A DNA stretch of 64,000 nucleotides from Streptomyces zingiberis (GCF_012034935.1 NZ_JAATEN010000005.1:1-64000); one strand, 5' to 3'. Numbered from the stretch's first letter, positions 15,707-25,302 are shown. Made by a program: numbers and translations. Notes: generated from the letters alone by a model not told the origin.

Positions 15707-16720
15707 ATGATTCAGAGCGCCTTGGACCACACGGAAGGCCCGGCCGCCGCGCCGGGCCCCGGCCACGACGGAACCGGCCCCCGCCTCACGACGACGGTGC
15801 CCCGCGAGTACGTCCACCGGGCCTCCGTCGCGGAGGTCTTCCTCACCGACTGGACCCCGCTCCGCGACGGCCGGTGTTCCGTCCTGGCCGAATGGCCCCG
15901 CAGCCACGCCTTCTTCACCCCGATCGAGCGCGCGTTCCACGATCCCCTGCTGGTGGCCGAGACCGTGCGGCAGGCAGGGGCCCTGCTGGCGCACGCCGCG
16001 TTCGGCGTACCGCTGGACCACAAGTTCCTGATGTGGGAGCTGCGTTACTCGGCCCGGCCCGAGGGCCTGCGCATGGGCCCGGCGCCGGCCTCCCTCGAAC
16101 TCGCCATCACCTGCACCGAGATCGGTGAACGCGCCGGGCGGCTCACCGGCCTGCGGTACGAGGCGGAGATCCGCCGGGACGGCGAGACCGTCGCCACCGG
16201 CGGCGCCCACTACACCTGCGTCCCGCCCAAGATCTACGCGCGGCTGCGGGCCCGGCGGCAGGCCCCGCCGGACGCGGGGACGGACGCGGGGACGGACGCG
16301 GGGACGGACGCCCCGGCCGGGCCGGTCAGCCCGGGCCGGGTCGGCCGCACCTCGGGGTTCGACGTGGTCCTCGGCCCCGGCGACGCGCCCGGCCGCTGGC
16401 AGCTCCGGGCGGACCCGGCGCACCCGGTCCTCTTCGACCACCCCGTCGACCACATCCCCGGCATGGTCCTGCTGGAGGCCGCCCGGCAGGCGGCCCACGC
16501 CCTCGACCCCGGCGCCGGTCCCCTGCTGGTGACCGGTGTGGAGAGCGCTTACCACCGCTACGCGGAGTTCGACCGCCCGTGCCGGATCGAGGCCCGGGAC
16601 GTCCCGGGGGCCGACGGCACCCTCCGCGTCACGGCCCACCAGGACGGTGAACCCGTCTTCACCGGCACCGTCACCACCCGGCCCGTCCCCCGTGACGCCG
16701 TCCGCGACTCCGCGGGGTGA
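15707..16720 (+). CDS. afsA: AfsA-family gamma-butyrolactone autoregulator synthase
   Basis: A 337-residue enzyme with two AfsA hot-dog repeats, at about 32-180 and 210-330. AfsA enzymes condense a beta-ketoacyl-ACP with dihydroxyacetone phosphate to make the butenolide precursor. The residues equivalent to the active-site acids and arginine of ScbA are present: E85 (LLVAETVRQAG), E257 and R260 (LLEAARQAAH). A 12-bp DNA repeat adds an Ala-Gly-Thr-Asp run between the domains. ATG 15707 has GGGGAG six bases upstream. It is convergent with the FadR-type regulator, only 12 bases between stops. Regulation by the receptor through upstream AREs is likely. Confidence 0.92.
   Translation: MIQSALDHTEGPAAAPGPGHDGTGPRLTTTVPREYVHRASVAEVFLTDWTPLRDGRCSVLAEWPRSHAFFTPIERAFHDPLLVAETVRQAGALLAHAAFGVPLDHKFLMWELRYSARPEGLRMGPAPASLELAITCTEIGERAGRLTGLRYEAEIRRDGETVATGGAHYTCVPPKIYARLRARRQAPPDAGTDAGTDAGTDAPAGPVSPGRVGRTSGFDVVLGPGDAPGRWQLRADPAHPVLFDHPVDHIPGMVLLEAARQAAHALDPGAGPLLVTGVESAYHRYAEFDRPCRIEARDVPGADGTLRVTAHQDGEPVFTGTVTTRPVPRDAVRDSAG
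16271..16312 (+). repeat. 12-bp in-frame repeat in afsA
   Basis: Three perfect copies of GACGCGGGGACG plus a partial fourth, encoding Asp-Ala-Gly-Thr repeats in the linker between the two AfsA domains. Probably a tolerated slippage expansion. Confidence 0.85.
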
Positions 16721-16732
16721 CCGGCCCGCCGG

Positions 16733-17446
16733 TCACTCCCAGACGACGACGTTGCGCCGGACCGGCACCGACCCCGCCACCCCGGCGAACAGATCGGGCG
16801 AGTGGGCGCGGATCCGCTCGATGTCGTCGAAGACCGCGCGCAGATGCGCGCGCATGGCCCGCCGGGCCAGCGGGACGTCCCCACCGGTCACGGCGTCGAA
16901 GATCTCCGTGTGCTGGGCCGCGAACCCGGCGGGTGACGCGTTCTCGTGCAGCCCGAGCCGGCGGGCCCGGTCCAGATGCCCCTTGGCGGCGGCGACGGTC
17001 GTCCAGACGTTGCCGTGGCCGCTCAGCCGCATCAGGCCCTGGTGAAACGCCTCGTCCAGGGCGAAGAACTCCTCGAGGCCCAGGTCGGGGCGCTGCTGCT
17101 CGCGCAGGTTGGCGCGGAGTTCCCCGACGGTCTCCTGGTCGAGCGCGGCCGGCAGGTCCTCCAGCGCGGCGAGCTCCACCGCCTCCCGCAGGAACTGCGC
17201 GTCGGCGACCTGCGCCGGATCCACCCGGGAGACGAACGAGCCGATCTTCGGGAAGACCTGCACCAGCCCCTCCTGGGCGAGCAGTATCAGGCTCTCCCGT
17301 ACCGGGGTGCGGCTCACGCCGAGGGACGCGGCGAGCTCGTTCTCCGACAGGGCGGAGCCCGGGGGGAGTTCGAGCGTGAGCACCATCTGGCGGAGCTTCA
17401 GGTAGATCGCACGCCGGCTCGTCCGCCGCCGGTTCGGTTGGGCCAT
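16733..17446 (-). CDS. FadR/UxuR-type GntR regulator (FCD domain)
   Basis: A 237-residue repressor. The winged HTH (about 10-75) contains [20 protein letters not shown], the standard GntR pattern. The C-terminal all-helical FCD domain (about 90-225) has metal-site candidates D and H in [11 protein letters not shown] in AAQHTEIFD and H in [11 protein letters not shown] regulators of this kind sense sugar acids or their metabolites. It is divergent from the sugar-acid operon at 17703, and a perfect palindrome in between (17596-17607) fits its operator. The ATG at 17446 is the only plausible start near the HTH. Confidence 0.88.
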   Translation of the reverse strand: MAQPNRRRTSRRAIYLKLRQMVLTLELPPGSALSENELAASLGVSRTPVRESLILLAQEGLVQVFPKIGSFVSRVDPAQVADAQFLREAVELAALEDLPAALDQETVGELRANLREQQRPDLGLEEFFALDEAFHQGLMRLSGHGNVWTTVAAAKGHLDRARRLGLHENASPAGFAAQHTEIFDAVTGGDVPLARRAMRAHLRAVFDDIERIRAHSPDLFAGVAGSVPVRRNVVVWE

Positions 17447-17573
17447 GCCGTCATCGTACCGGCGGGTACTCCCCCGGCGGCCGCCCCCCGGCCGTCTTCC
17501 CGGCCGTCCCGCCCGCCACTCGCGGCCTCGGCCGGCCCCCGCGCCGGGCAGCGGAAACAGTCCCGCACACCCC

Positions 17574-17607
17574 TTGTCAACCTGCACGACAAGTGCTTGT
17601 ATACAAG
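17574..17607 (+). promoter_or_regulatory. promoter region with FadR-type operator
   Basis: CTTGTATACAAG at 17596-17607 is a perfect 12-base palindrome and contains the NNGTNNNACNN-like core typical of FadR-subfamily sites. A -35-like TTGTCA at 17574-17579 precedes it by about 17 bases, so the palindrome would overlap the -10 region. This suggests repression of the operon starting at 17703 by the divergently encoded regulator. Confidence 0.6.
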
Positions 17608-17702
17608 CCGTCCGCGACAGGCCGCTCCGGCCGTCCGGACAGCAGAAGGCGCCGGCCGGGCCCGGCACCCCCCACCACCGCAGTCCTCAAGGAGAGCCAC
17701 CT

Positions 17703-18911
17703 GTGACCAGGATCGAGCGTGTCGACGTCCTCGTCGCCTCACCCGGGCGTACGTTCGTCACCCTGCGTATCACCACCTCCGACGGTGTGACCGGGCTCGG
17801 CGACGCCACACTCAACGGCCGCGAGCTGGCGGTGGCCTCCTACCTCCGGGATCACGTGGCGCCGCTGCTGATCGGCCGCGACCCGGCACGCATCGAGGAC
17901 ACCTGGCAGTACCTGTACCGCGGCGCCTACTGGCGGCGCGGCCCGGTCACGATGACGGCGATCGCCGCCGTGGACACCGCCCTGTGGGACATCAAGGGGA
18001 AGACCGCGGGCCTGCCCGTCTACGAGCTGCTGGGCGGCCGGTCCCGGGACGGCGTCCTGGTGTACTCGCACGCCAGCGGCTCCGACGTGCCCGAGCTCCT
18101 GGACGACGTCGAGCGCTTCCTGGACCTCGGCTACCGCGCCGTCCGGGCCCAGGCCGCGGTCCCCGGTGTCGGCGGCACCTACGGCGTCCGCAAGGGCAAG
18201 GTCTACGAGCCCGCCGCCACGGACCTCCCCGACGAGCAGCCCTGGGACACCGAGGCGTACCTGCGTTTCGCCCCCGGTTACCTCGCCGAGGTGCGGGAGC
18301 GGTTCGGCTTCGGCTTCCACCTGCTGCACGACGTGCACCACCGGCTCTCCCCGATCGAGGCGGCCAGGTTCGGCAAGAGCGTCGAGGACTGCGCCCTGTT
18401 CTGGATGGAGGACCCCACCCCGGCGGAGAACCAGGAGGCGTTCCGCCTCATACGCCGGCACACGACGACACCGATCGCGACCGGCGAGGTCCTCAACTCG
18501 ATCTGGGACGTCAAGGACCTCATCACCGAACAGCTCATCGACTACGTCCGCACCACCGTCGTCCACGCCGGCGGCATCACCCATCTGCGCCGGATCTTCG
18601 ACCTGGCCGCCCTCTACCAGGTGCGGACCGGCTCCCACGGGGCGACGGACCTCTCCCCCGTCAGCATGGCCGCGGCCGTGCACCTGGACCTCACCGTGCC
18701 GAACTTCGGCATCCAGGAGCACATGGGCCACCCCGACGAGGCCGCCGAGGTCTTCCGCACCGGGGTCACCTTCGCCGACGGCATGCTCCACCCCTCCGAC
18801 GCGCCGGGTCTCGGCGTGGAGTACGACGACCGGGCCGCCGAGCGCTACCCCTACCAGCAGCGCTATCTGCCGGTGGCGCGCCGGCTCGACGGGTCGGTGC
18901 ACGACTGGTGA
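17703..18911 (+). CDS. manD: D-mannonate dehydratase, enolase superfamily (ManD/RspA type)
   Basis: A 402-residue enzyme dehydrating D-mannonate (some members D-gluconate) to 2-keto-3-deoxygluconate. The ManD residues fall exactly where expected: Y160, metal/acid-base D210 and H212 (HDVHH), metal ligands E236 (EDP) and E262 (GEV), and H312. Length matches the family (about 400). Start GTG 17703 has AGGAGA ten bases upstream. First gene of the operon; its TGA overlaps the GTG of the next gene. Whether it is of the high-efficiency or low-efficiency class cannot be decided by eye. Confidence 0.92.
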   Translation: MTRIERVDVLVASPGRTFVTLRITTSDGVTGLGDATLNGRELAVASYLRDHVAPLLIGRDPARIEDTWQYLYRGAYWRRGPVTMTAIAAVDTALWDIKGKTAGLPVYELLGGRSRDGVLVYSHASGSDVPELLDDVERFLDLGYRAVRAQAAVPGVGGTYGVRKGKVYEPAATDLPDEQPWDTEAYLRFAPGYLAEVRERFGFGFHLLHDVHHRLSPIEAARFGKSVEDCALFWMEDPTPAENQEAFRLIRRHTTTPIATGEVLNSIWDVKDLITEQLIDYVRTTVVHAGGITHLRRIFDLAALYQVRTGSHGATDLSPVSMAAAVHLDLTVPNFGIQEHMGHPDEAAEVFRTGVTFADGMLHPSDAPGLGVEYDDRAAERYPYQQRYLPVARRLDGSVHDW

Positions 18912-20425
18912 GCACCGCCGGATCCCCCTCGCGCGGCCTGCCGGGCCCACCGGACCCGCCGGCCCTGCTGAACCGTGCCGCGCTGGCCGGGCTCCCGCCC
19001 GCCCAGCGACCCGCGGCCGACCCCGCCCAGCTGCGGACGCGCGTCCTCCACTTCGGCCTCGGCGCCTTCCACCGGGCGCACCAGGCGGTCTACACGGAGA
19101 ACGCCGCCGCGGCCTCGGGCGAGCCGTGGGGCATCACGGCGGTGGCGCCCCGTTCGGTGGCGACGGTACGGGCGCTGCGGGCGCAGGACTGTCTGTACTC
19201 GCTCACCGAACGGCACCCGGACGGCGACGCCACGCGCGTGGTGGGCTCGGTGATCGGCGCCCTGGCCCTGGGGCCGGACGCCGAAGCCGTGGACGCCCTG
19301 CTCGCCGGCCCGGAGGTGACGGTGGTGACCCTGACGGTCACGGAGAAGGGCTACCACCGTGCCCCGCACGGCGGCCTCGATCTCTCCGCGCCGGAGGTGG
19401 CCGCGGATCTCGCGGCCCCCCGGGGAGCCCCCCTGACCACGGTGATCGGCCGGCTCGCCACCGGCCTGGCGGGCCGGATGCGGCGCGGCGCCCCGCCCGT
19501 CTCCGTCGTCTCCTGCGACAACATGGCCGGCAACGGCGCGGCCCTCCGCCGGGTCGTGCGCGACTTCGTCCGCGCCTCCGCCTGGCCGGACCGCGACCGG
19601 ATCCTGGACCGGATGGCCACGGCGGTGGCCTTCCCCGACACCGTCGTCGACCGGATCGTCCCCGCCACCGGCCCGGTCACCGACGGGCAGGTCCTGCCGG
19701 GACTGCCGGGCGTGCGGGACGCGCTGCCGGTGGCGGGCGAGCCCTACCGGAGCTGGGTGCTGGAGGACGCGTTCGCCGGTCCCCGCCCGCCCTGGGAGCG
19801 GGACGGCGCCCTGTTCGTCCCCGATGTCGCCCCCTACCAGCTCACCAAGCTCCGGCTGCTCAACGGCTCCCACTCGGCGCTGGCCTACCTCGGCCGGGCC
19901 GCGGGGCTCGCCACCGTCGACGCCGCCATGGCGGCCGGCTGGGGCGAGCGCCTGGTCCGGGCCCTGTGCTCGGAGGTCGCCCCCACCCTCCCCACGGGCG
20001 GCCCCGACCCCGGCGGATACGCGGACGACCTGGTCACCCGCTTCCGCAACCCCGCGATACGCCATCCGCTGCGGCAGATCGGCTCCGACGGATCGCTGAA
20101 GATCCCCGAGCGGTGGCTGCCCGCCCTGCGCACCCTGCGCGAGCGGGGCGCCACCGCGCCCGTCCTCACCCTCGCCCTCGCCGCCTGGGCGAACGAGACC
20201 CGACCGGATCCCGGCCGGCCGCGACCCGGCCACCGGGACCCCGACCTCACCGATCCCGCGGCCCCCACCCTCACGGCCTGCTGGGCCCCCTCCCTCTCCC
20301 CCATCGAGTCGGTCCGCGCCCTCCTGCGCGCCCTCGGCGCGCCGGACCTGGCCGAGGACGACGGTCTCACCACCGCCGTCGCGGAGCGCCTCCCCGCCCT
20401 CCGGGCCGGACACGTGGAGATCTGA
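18908..20425 (+). CDS. mannitol dehydrogenase family oxidoreductase (fructuronate reductase/RspD-like)
   Basis: A 505-residue NAD(P)-dependent polyol/aldonate dehydrogenase. The N-terminal nucleotide-binding domain carries [14 protein letters not shown] (about 43-56). The C-terminal domain has the family motif [16 protein letters not shown] with its catalytic lysine and histidine (about 315-330). In this context it should interconvert D-fructuronate and D-mannonate, supplying the dehydratase. Translation is coupled to the upstream gene by GTGA overlap at 18908. The first 35 residues are a proline-rich extension. Substrate assignment rests mainly on operon context. Confidence 0.88.
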   Translation: MSTAGSPSRGLPGPPDPPALLNRAALAGLPPAQRPAADPAQLRTRVLHFGLGAFHRAHQAVYTENAAAASGEPWGITAVAPRSVATVRALRAQDCLYSLTERHPDGDATRVVGSVIGALALGPDAEAVDALLAGPEVTVVTLTVTEKGYHRAPHGGLDLSAPEVAADLAAPRGAPLTTVIGRLATGLAGRMRRGAPPVSVVSCDNMAGNGAALRRVVRDFVRASAWPDRDRILDRMATAVAFPDTVVDRIVPATGPVTDGQVLPGLPGVRDALPVAGEPYRSWVLEDAFAGPRPPWERDGALFVPDVAPYQLTKLRLLNGSHSALAYLGRAAGLATVDAAMAAGWGERLVRALCSEVAPTLPTGGPDPGGYADDLVTRFRNPAIRHPLRQIGSDGSLKIPERWLPALRTLRERGATAPVLTLALAAWANETRPDPGRPRPGHRDPDLTDPAAPTLTACWAPSLSPIESVRALLRALGAPDLAEDDGLTTAVAERLPALRAGHVEI

Positions 20426-20482
20426 TCCCACGGCACCGGCCCTCGCGCTCTCCCCCGCACCACCGGAACCACGGAGTTCACC

Positions 20483-21877
20483 ATGCAGCACGACACCACC
20501 ACGGCACAGGCGCCGCGCCCCGCGCAGCGCTCCACCCGTGACCTCACCAGAGCCGCCGTCTCCGGCTGGCTCGGCACGGCCATGGAGTTCATGGACTTCC
20601 AGCTCTACTCGCTGGCCGCCGCCATCGTCTTCAACAAGATCTTCTTCCCGGACGTCTCCCCCGCCATCGGCCTGATCGCCGCCATGGCCACCTACGGCGT
20701 CGGCTACGTCGCCCGTCTCGTCGGCGCCGTCTACTTCGGGCGGATGGGCGACCGGATCGGCCGGAAGAAGGTCCTCTACCTCACCATCCTGCTGATGGGC
20801 GCCTCCACCACGCTCATCGGCGCGCTCCCCACCTACGCGCAGATCGGCCTGCTCGCCCCGATCCTGCTGGTCGCCCTCCGCCTGGTGCAGGGCTTCGGCG
20901 CCGGCGCGGAGATCGCCGGGGCGACGGTGATGCTCGCCGAGTACGCCCCGGTCAAGCGGCGCGGGCTGGTCGCCTCGCTGGTGTCGCTCGGCACCAACTC
21001 CGGCACGCTGGCCGCCTCGGGTCTGTGGGCCCTCCTGCTCGCCGTGCTCAGCGAGGAGCAGCTGCTCTCCTGGGGCTGGCGGATCCCGTTCCTGCTCAGC
21101 TTCGTCCTGATGATCTTCGCCGCCTGGATGCGCCGCGGCCTCAAGGAGAGCCCGGTCTTCGAGGAGCGCCCCGACGTGGTGGACGGCGTCGCCATGACCC
21201 GCAGCGAGGTGGAGTCCACCGTCGCCGCCGGGGAGACCCGGCACGCCGGCGTCCTGGAGGCGGGCATCCGCCAGCGCAAGGGCAAGGCGTTCTTCCTGGC
21301 GCTCGGCCTCCGCTTCGGCCAGGCCGGCAACTCCGGCCTGGTGCAGACGTTCCTCGTCGGCTACATCGCCACCAACCTCGCCCTCGACCGGGCCGTCCCC
21401 ACCGACGCCATCCTCTACGGCTCGCTGCTGGGCTTCCTGACGGTGCCCCTGGTCGGCTTCCTGGGCGACCGGTTCGGCCGGCGCGTGATCTACATGGTGC
21501 TGACGCTGCTGACCATGGCCATCTCCTTCCCCGTCATGTTCCTCGTCACCTCCGGCTCGACCCCGGCCCTCATGCTCGGCATGGTCCTCGCCCTGAACAT
21601 CGGCGTCCTGGGACTGTTCTCGCTGGAGAGCGTGACCATGGCGGAACTCTTCGGCTCCCGCACCCGCTTCACGCAGCTCGCGCTCGCCAAGGAGATCGGC
21701 GGGGTGCTCGCCACGGCGATCGGCCCGGTCCTCGCGGCCACCCTGACCGCCGTCACCGGAAGCTGGTGGCCCATCGCGGCGATGCTCGTCGTCTACTCGG
21801 CCATCACCCTCGTCAGCGCCTGGCTCGCCCCCGAGACCCGGGGCCGCGACCTGGTCCGGCTGGAGGACGCGGTATGA
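20483..21877 (+). CDS. MFS transporter, metabolite:H+ symporter type
   Basis: A 464-residue membrane protein with about 12 helices. The loop 2-3 motif RMGDRIGRKKVL and its second-half copy GDRFGRRVIY identify the major facilitator superfamily. The N-terminal pattern GWLGTAMEFMDFQLYSLAAA is typical of the metabolite:H+ symporter group that moves organic and sugar acids. Placed inside the sugar-acid operon, it is the probable uptake system. The ATG is at 20483, 57 bases after the upstream stop. Its TGA overlaps the next ATG (ATGA at 21874). Confidence 0.9.
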   Translation: MQHDTTTAQAPRPAQRSTRDLTRAAVSGWLGTAMEFMDFQLYSLAAAIVFNKIFFPDVSPAIGLIAAMATYGVGYVARLVGAVYFGRMGDRIGRKKVLYLTILLMGASTTLIGALPTYAQIGLLAPILLVALRLVQGFGAGAEIAGATVMLAEYAPVKRRGLVASLVSLGTNSGTLAASGLWALLLAVLSEEQLLSWGWRIPFLLSFVLMIFAAWMRRGLKESPVFEERPDVVDGVAMTRSEVESTVAAGETRHAGVLEAGIRQRKGKAFFLALGLRFGQAGNSGLVQTFLVGYIATNLALDRAVPTDAILYGSLLGFLTVPLVGFLGDRFGRRVIYMVLTLLTMAISFPVMFLVTSGSTPALMLGMVLALNIGVLGLFSLESVTMAELFGSRTRFTQLALAKEIGGVLATAIGPVLAATLTAVTGSWWPIAAMLVVYSAITLVSAWLAPETRGRDLVRLEDAV

Positions 21878-22917
21878 GGGCCGTCACCGTGCACGGCCCC
21901 GGCGACCTGCGCATCGACCGGCGGGAGACCCCCGTCCCCGGACCCGGCGAGGTACTGCTGGCCCTGGAGTGGGGCGGAATCTGCGGCTCCGACATCGCCT
22001 ACTGGCGGAACGGCGCCTCCGGCACGGCCACCCTGCGCCACCCGCTGGTCCTCGGCCACGAGGTCGCGGGCCGGGTCGCGGCGCTCGGCGACGGGGTGAC
22101 CGGCCTGGACGTGGGCCGGCCGGTCACCGTCCACCCCGCCCGGCCGGTGGGCGAGGTGGCGCTGCCGGAGCGGATCGCCGGCCGCACCAACCTGCACCCG
22201 CAGGTGCGCTACTTCGGCTCCGCCGCCTTCGATCCGCACACCGACGGCGGGTTCAGCGAGTACCGGACGGTGCCCGCGGACCAGATCCGGCCGCTGCCGG
22301 AGGGCGTCGGCACCGAACGGGGCGCGCTGGCCGAGCCACTGGCCGTCGCCCTGCACGCGGTGGGCCGGGTCCCGGCCCTCCAGGGCAGGACGGTGCTGGT
22401 CAACGGCGCCGGGCCGATCGGCTCGCTGCTCGTGGCCGCCGCGAAACACCGGGGCGCCGGCACCGTCGTCGCCGCCGATCTCACCGACTCCTCCCTCGCC
22501 GTCGCCCGGGCCATGGGCGCCGACGAGACCCGGGACCTCTCCCGGGGCGAGGCCCTGCCCGAGGACGTGGAGGTGGTGTTCGAGGCGTCCGGGGCGCCGG
22601 CCGCGCTCGGCGGGGTGCTCCGGGCGGCGGCCCGCGGCGGCACCGTCGTCCAGGTCGGGAACCTGCCCGGCACCCCGGTCACCGCCGTCCTCGGCGACCT
22701 GGTGACCAGGGAACTCACCTGGATCGGCTCCTACCGGTTCGTGGACGAGATCGACGACGCCCTGCACGCCCTCCGCGACGGGCTGGACGTCTCCCCCGTG
22801 ATAACCCACCGCTTCCCGCTGGAGCGGGCCGCGGAGGCACTGGCCGTCGCGGCCGACCCGGGGAGCGGCAGCAGCAAGGTGATGCTGCGGCTGTCGGAGC
22901 CGGCGACGGCCGCCTGA
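21874..22917 (+). CDS. zinc-family alcohol dehydrogenase (L-idonate/L-gulonate 5-dehydrogenase-like) lacking structural-zinc cysteines
   Basis: A 347-residue medium-chain dehydrogenase. Catalytic zinc ligands C37 (GGICGSD), the GHE motif near residue 62 and E of AEPLAVALHA are present, as is the NAD fold GAGPIGSLL. It resembles RspB/IdnD-type enzymes oxidising L-gulonate or L-idonate. The structural zinc lobe, normally C-x2-C-x2-C plus a fourth cysteine, reads V92, V95, P98 and H108, so that zinc is probably lost. Starts at an ATGA overlap with the transporter. It would feed a keto-acid into the pathway of the preceding genes. Confidence 0.87.
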   Translation: MRAVTVHGPGDLRIDRRETPVPGPGEVLLALEWGGICGSDIAYWRNGASGTATLRHPLVLGHEVAGRVAALGDGVTGLDVGRPVTVHPARPVGEVALPERIAGRTNLHPQVRYFGSAAFDPHTDGGFSEYRTVPADQIRPLPEGVGTERGALAEPLAVALHAVGRVPALQGRTVLVNGAGPIGSLLVAAAKHRGAGTVVAADLTDSSLAVARAMGADETRDLSRGEALPEDVEVVFEASGAPAALGGVLRAAARGGTVVQVGNLPGTPVTAVLGDLVTRELTWIGSYRFVDEIDDALHALRDGLDVSPVITHRFPLERAAEALAVAADPGSGSSKVMLRLSEPATAA

Positions 22918-23167
22918 CCGCGGCGCTCCGGGCGCGTGGTGTCCCCCGACGCCGCGCGCCCGGGGCGGCGGGCCTGCGGGGCGCCGGGTTTCCGGGCCGC
23001 CGGGCCGACGCCGGCTTACGGGCCTCCGTCGGCTTGCGGTCCCGGGGCCCCGGGCCTCGTTCCCCTGCCGGTCACTCCCGGTGCCGTCCCCGGCATCATC
23101 GTCGTCGTCAGATCCCCGTTCCCGCCTCCGCCCCCGACCCGTCCCCCACCGTCCCAGGAGAGTTCTC

Positions 23168-24439
23168 GTGCCGGAGCCCCGCGTCCCCCGGGAGACCGAC
23201 AGCGCGTCCGCGACCGCCCCCGCGCCCAGGGGCGCTGCCCCGTCCCCGCCCGGCGCCGGGGCGGAGACCGGCGGGAGCCGGGCCGACGCGATACCCAGCT
23301 CCCCGGTCACGGCCCCGGCCGCCCCGGCCGGCGACCCGTCCGGCACCCCGCCCACGGGCCCGGACGTGGTCTGCGTCGGCGAGACCATGGTCATGTTCCG
23401 CCCGGACGGGGCGGGACCGCTCGCGGGGCAGTCCGCGGTGCGGCTCTCCGTCGGCGGCGCCGAGTCCAACGTGGCCTGTGCCCTCGTGGGGCTCGGGCAC
23501 CGCGCCGCCTGGCTCGGCCGGGTCGGCGACGATCCGTTCGGCCACCGGGTCCTGGCCGACCTCGCCGGGCGCGGGGTCGACGTGAGCGGCGCCGTGACCG
23601 ACCCGGAACGGCCCACCGGGATCTACTTCAAGGACCCCGGTTCCGGATCGACCCGCACCCACTACTACCGCGCCGGATCGGCCGCCACCGCCCTGGGCCC
23701 CGAACTGGCCCGGCTGCCCGCCGTGCGGGGCGCCCGCGTCGTCCATCTGTCGGGCATCTCGGCGGCGCTCTCGGACACCTGCGCCGCCCTCCTCGACGCC
23801 CTGACCGTCCGGCGCGCGGCGGGGCGGGACCCCGGCCCGCTCATCTCCTTCGACGTGAACCATCGCCCGGCACTCTGGCGGGGCGGCACCGCCGAGGCGG
23901 CGGAGCGGCTGCTGATACCGGCGCGCGCCGCGGATCTGGTGTTCGTCGGGCGGGACGAGGCGGAGGCGCTGTGGGGCACCGCCCGCCCGGAGGAGGTGGC
24001 GGCGCTGCTCGGCCCCCACCCGGTCGTCGTCGTGAAGGACGCGGAACACGGGGCCACCTCCTGGACGGCTTCGCCGTCCAGGACAGGGAGGACGGCTTCA
24101 CCGTCCGGGACAGCGAGGGTGGCGGAGCTGACCGGGACAGCGAGGACGGCGGAGCCACCGGAGGCGTCCGGGGCGTCCGGGGCGTCCGGCCCGGACCGGG
24201 TCCGGACCTTCGTCCCGGCCCTGCCCACGGACGTGGTCGAACCGGTCGGCGCGGGCGACGCGTTCGCCGCCGGTTACCTGGCCGGACTGCTGGAAGGCCG
24301 GGACGAACGCGCGCGGCTGCGCCTCGGCCACCTCGCCGCCCGGGCCGCGCTGCGCACGGCGGACGACGTGCCGGCGATGCCCGCCCGCGCGGAGACCGAC
24401 CCGATGCTCGCCCTGACCGAGACCGCCTGGCCGGGCTGA
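23168..24439 (+). CDS. kdgK: 2-keto-3-deoxygluconate kinase, PfkB family
   Basis: A 423-residue sugar kinase. The conserved core begins at about residue 65 (DVVCVGETMVMFRP) and includes GGAESNVACALVGLG, the substrate region, and the PfkB signature PVGAGDAFAAGYLAG with catalytic Asp near residue 360. It phosphorylates KDG to KDPG. The first 60 residues are disordered, and a 40-residue Ser/Thr/Ala-rich insertion (about 300-340, GRTASPSGTARVAELTGTAR and similar) interrupts the C-terminal lobe. This insertion is encoded by degenerate repeats at about 24060-24190. GTG 23168 follows AGGAGA by eight bases. The 250-base gap before it contains no gene. Confidence 0.9.
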   Translation: MPEPRVPRETDSASATAPAPRGAAPSPPGAGAETGGSRADAIPSSPVTAPAAPAGDPSGTPPTGPDVVCVGETMVMFRPDGAGPLAGQSAVRLSVGGAESNVACALVGLGHRAAWLGRVGDDPFGHRVLADLAGRGVDVSGAVTDPERPTGIYFKDPGSGSTRTHYYRAGSAATALGPELARLPAVRGARVVHLSGISAALSDTCAALLDALTVRRAAGRDPGPLISFDVNHRPALWRGGTAEAAERLLIPARAADLVFVGRDEAEALWGTARPEEVAALLGPHPVVVVKDAEHGATSWTASPSRTGRTASPSGTARVAELTGTARTAEPPEASGASGASGPDRVRTFVPALPTDVVEPVGAGDAFAAGYLAGLLEGRDERARLRLGHLAARAALRTADDVPAMPARAETDPMLALTETAWPG

Positions 24440-24540
24440 CCGGCCGTCCCCCGCCCGGCCGGGCCACCGGCCACCCGCCACCGTCCGCCGGCCGCCGGCC
24501 ACCCGCAGAACGCCGCCCCCGCAGAACCAAGGAGTCCCCC

Positions 24541-25194
24541 ATGAGCAGCACCGGCTTTCTCTCCGCCCTGGCGGAGGACCGGGTCATCGCCGTCGTCCGG
24601 GCACCCGAGATCCCCGACGCGGCCGCCCTGTGCGACGCGCTGCGCGCCGGGGGCATCCGCTGGATCGAGTTCACCCGCACGACGCCCGGCCTCGCCGCCC
24701 ATCTGCGGCGCGCGGTGGCCGGCGCGGAACCCGGCGAGGCGGAGCGGGTCGGCGCGGGCACGGTGATGACCGGCGAGCAGGCCCGCGAGCTGATCGACGC
24801 CGGCGCCCGCTACCTCGTCACCCCCGGCTGCCGCCCGGCCGTCGCCCGGGTCGCCTCGGAGGCCGGTGTGCCGGTCGTGATGGGCGCGCTGACCCCGACG
24901 GAGGTGGGCACGGCACTCGACCTGGACGCGGCGGCCGTGAAGATCTTCCCCGCGCGTGCCCACGGACCGCGGTACTTCCGTGACCTCGCGGGCCCCTTCC
25001 CCGGGGTCCCGCTGGTGGCCTCCGGCGGGGTCAACGCGGAGAACGCGGCGGACTTCCTGGCCGCGGGGGCCCACGCGGTCTGCGCCGGCTCGGAGGTCGT
25101 CCCGCCCGCGGTGGTGGCGGCCGGTGACTGGCCGGAGATCACCCGCCGGGCCCGGCACTTCACGGCGGCGGTGGCACGGCCGGCGGAGGGCTGA
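24541..25194 (+). CDS. eda: KDPG aldolase
   Basis: A 217-residue class I aldolase splitting 2-keto-3-deoxy-6-phosphogluconate into pyruvate and glyceraldehyde-3-phosphate. The Schiff-base lysine K134 sits in AAVKIFPA. E43 (WIEFTRTT) and the phosphate-binding SGGVN and GAGT stretches are present, and the length is standard. The ATG is preceded by AAGGAG. It is the last enzyme of the operon. A 16-bp hairpin at 25253-25296 terminates it and the convergent EF-hand gene. Confidence 0.93.
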   Translation: MSSTGFLSALAEDRVIAVVRAPEIPDAAALCDALRAGGIRWIEFTRTTPGLAAHLRRAVAGAEPGEAERVGAGTVMTGEQARELIDAGARYLVTPGCRPAVARVASEAGVPVVMGALTPTEVGTALDLDAAAVKIFPARAHGPRYFRDLAGPFPGVPLVASGGVNAENAADFLAAGAHAVCAGSEVVPPAVVAAGDWPEITRRARHFTAAVARPAEG

Positions 25195-25252
25195 CGGGCC
25201 GGGGCCGCCTGACGGGCCGGCGGCCCGGAGCGGCGGCCGTCGCGGAGCCGGT

Positions 25253-25296
25253 GGCCGGTACCCGGTGGGACGCGCTGCCGCCACCGGGTACCGGCC
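25253..25296. terminator. bidirectional terminator hairpin
   Basis: Arms 25253-25268 and 25281-25296 (GGCCGGTACCCGGTGG and its exact complement) enclose a 12-base loop between convergent genes eda and the EF-hand gene. Confidence 0.8.
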
Positions 25297-25302
25297 CGGG
25301 AG

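Noticed and set aside
16946..18907. Very long open frame (over 1100 codons) running through regulator, manD and into the next gene
   Set aside because: Only the part from 18908 is protein-like. The upstream part is a shadow of manD and antisense of the regulator, with Arg/Gly/Pro-biased translation.
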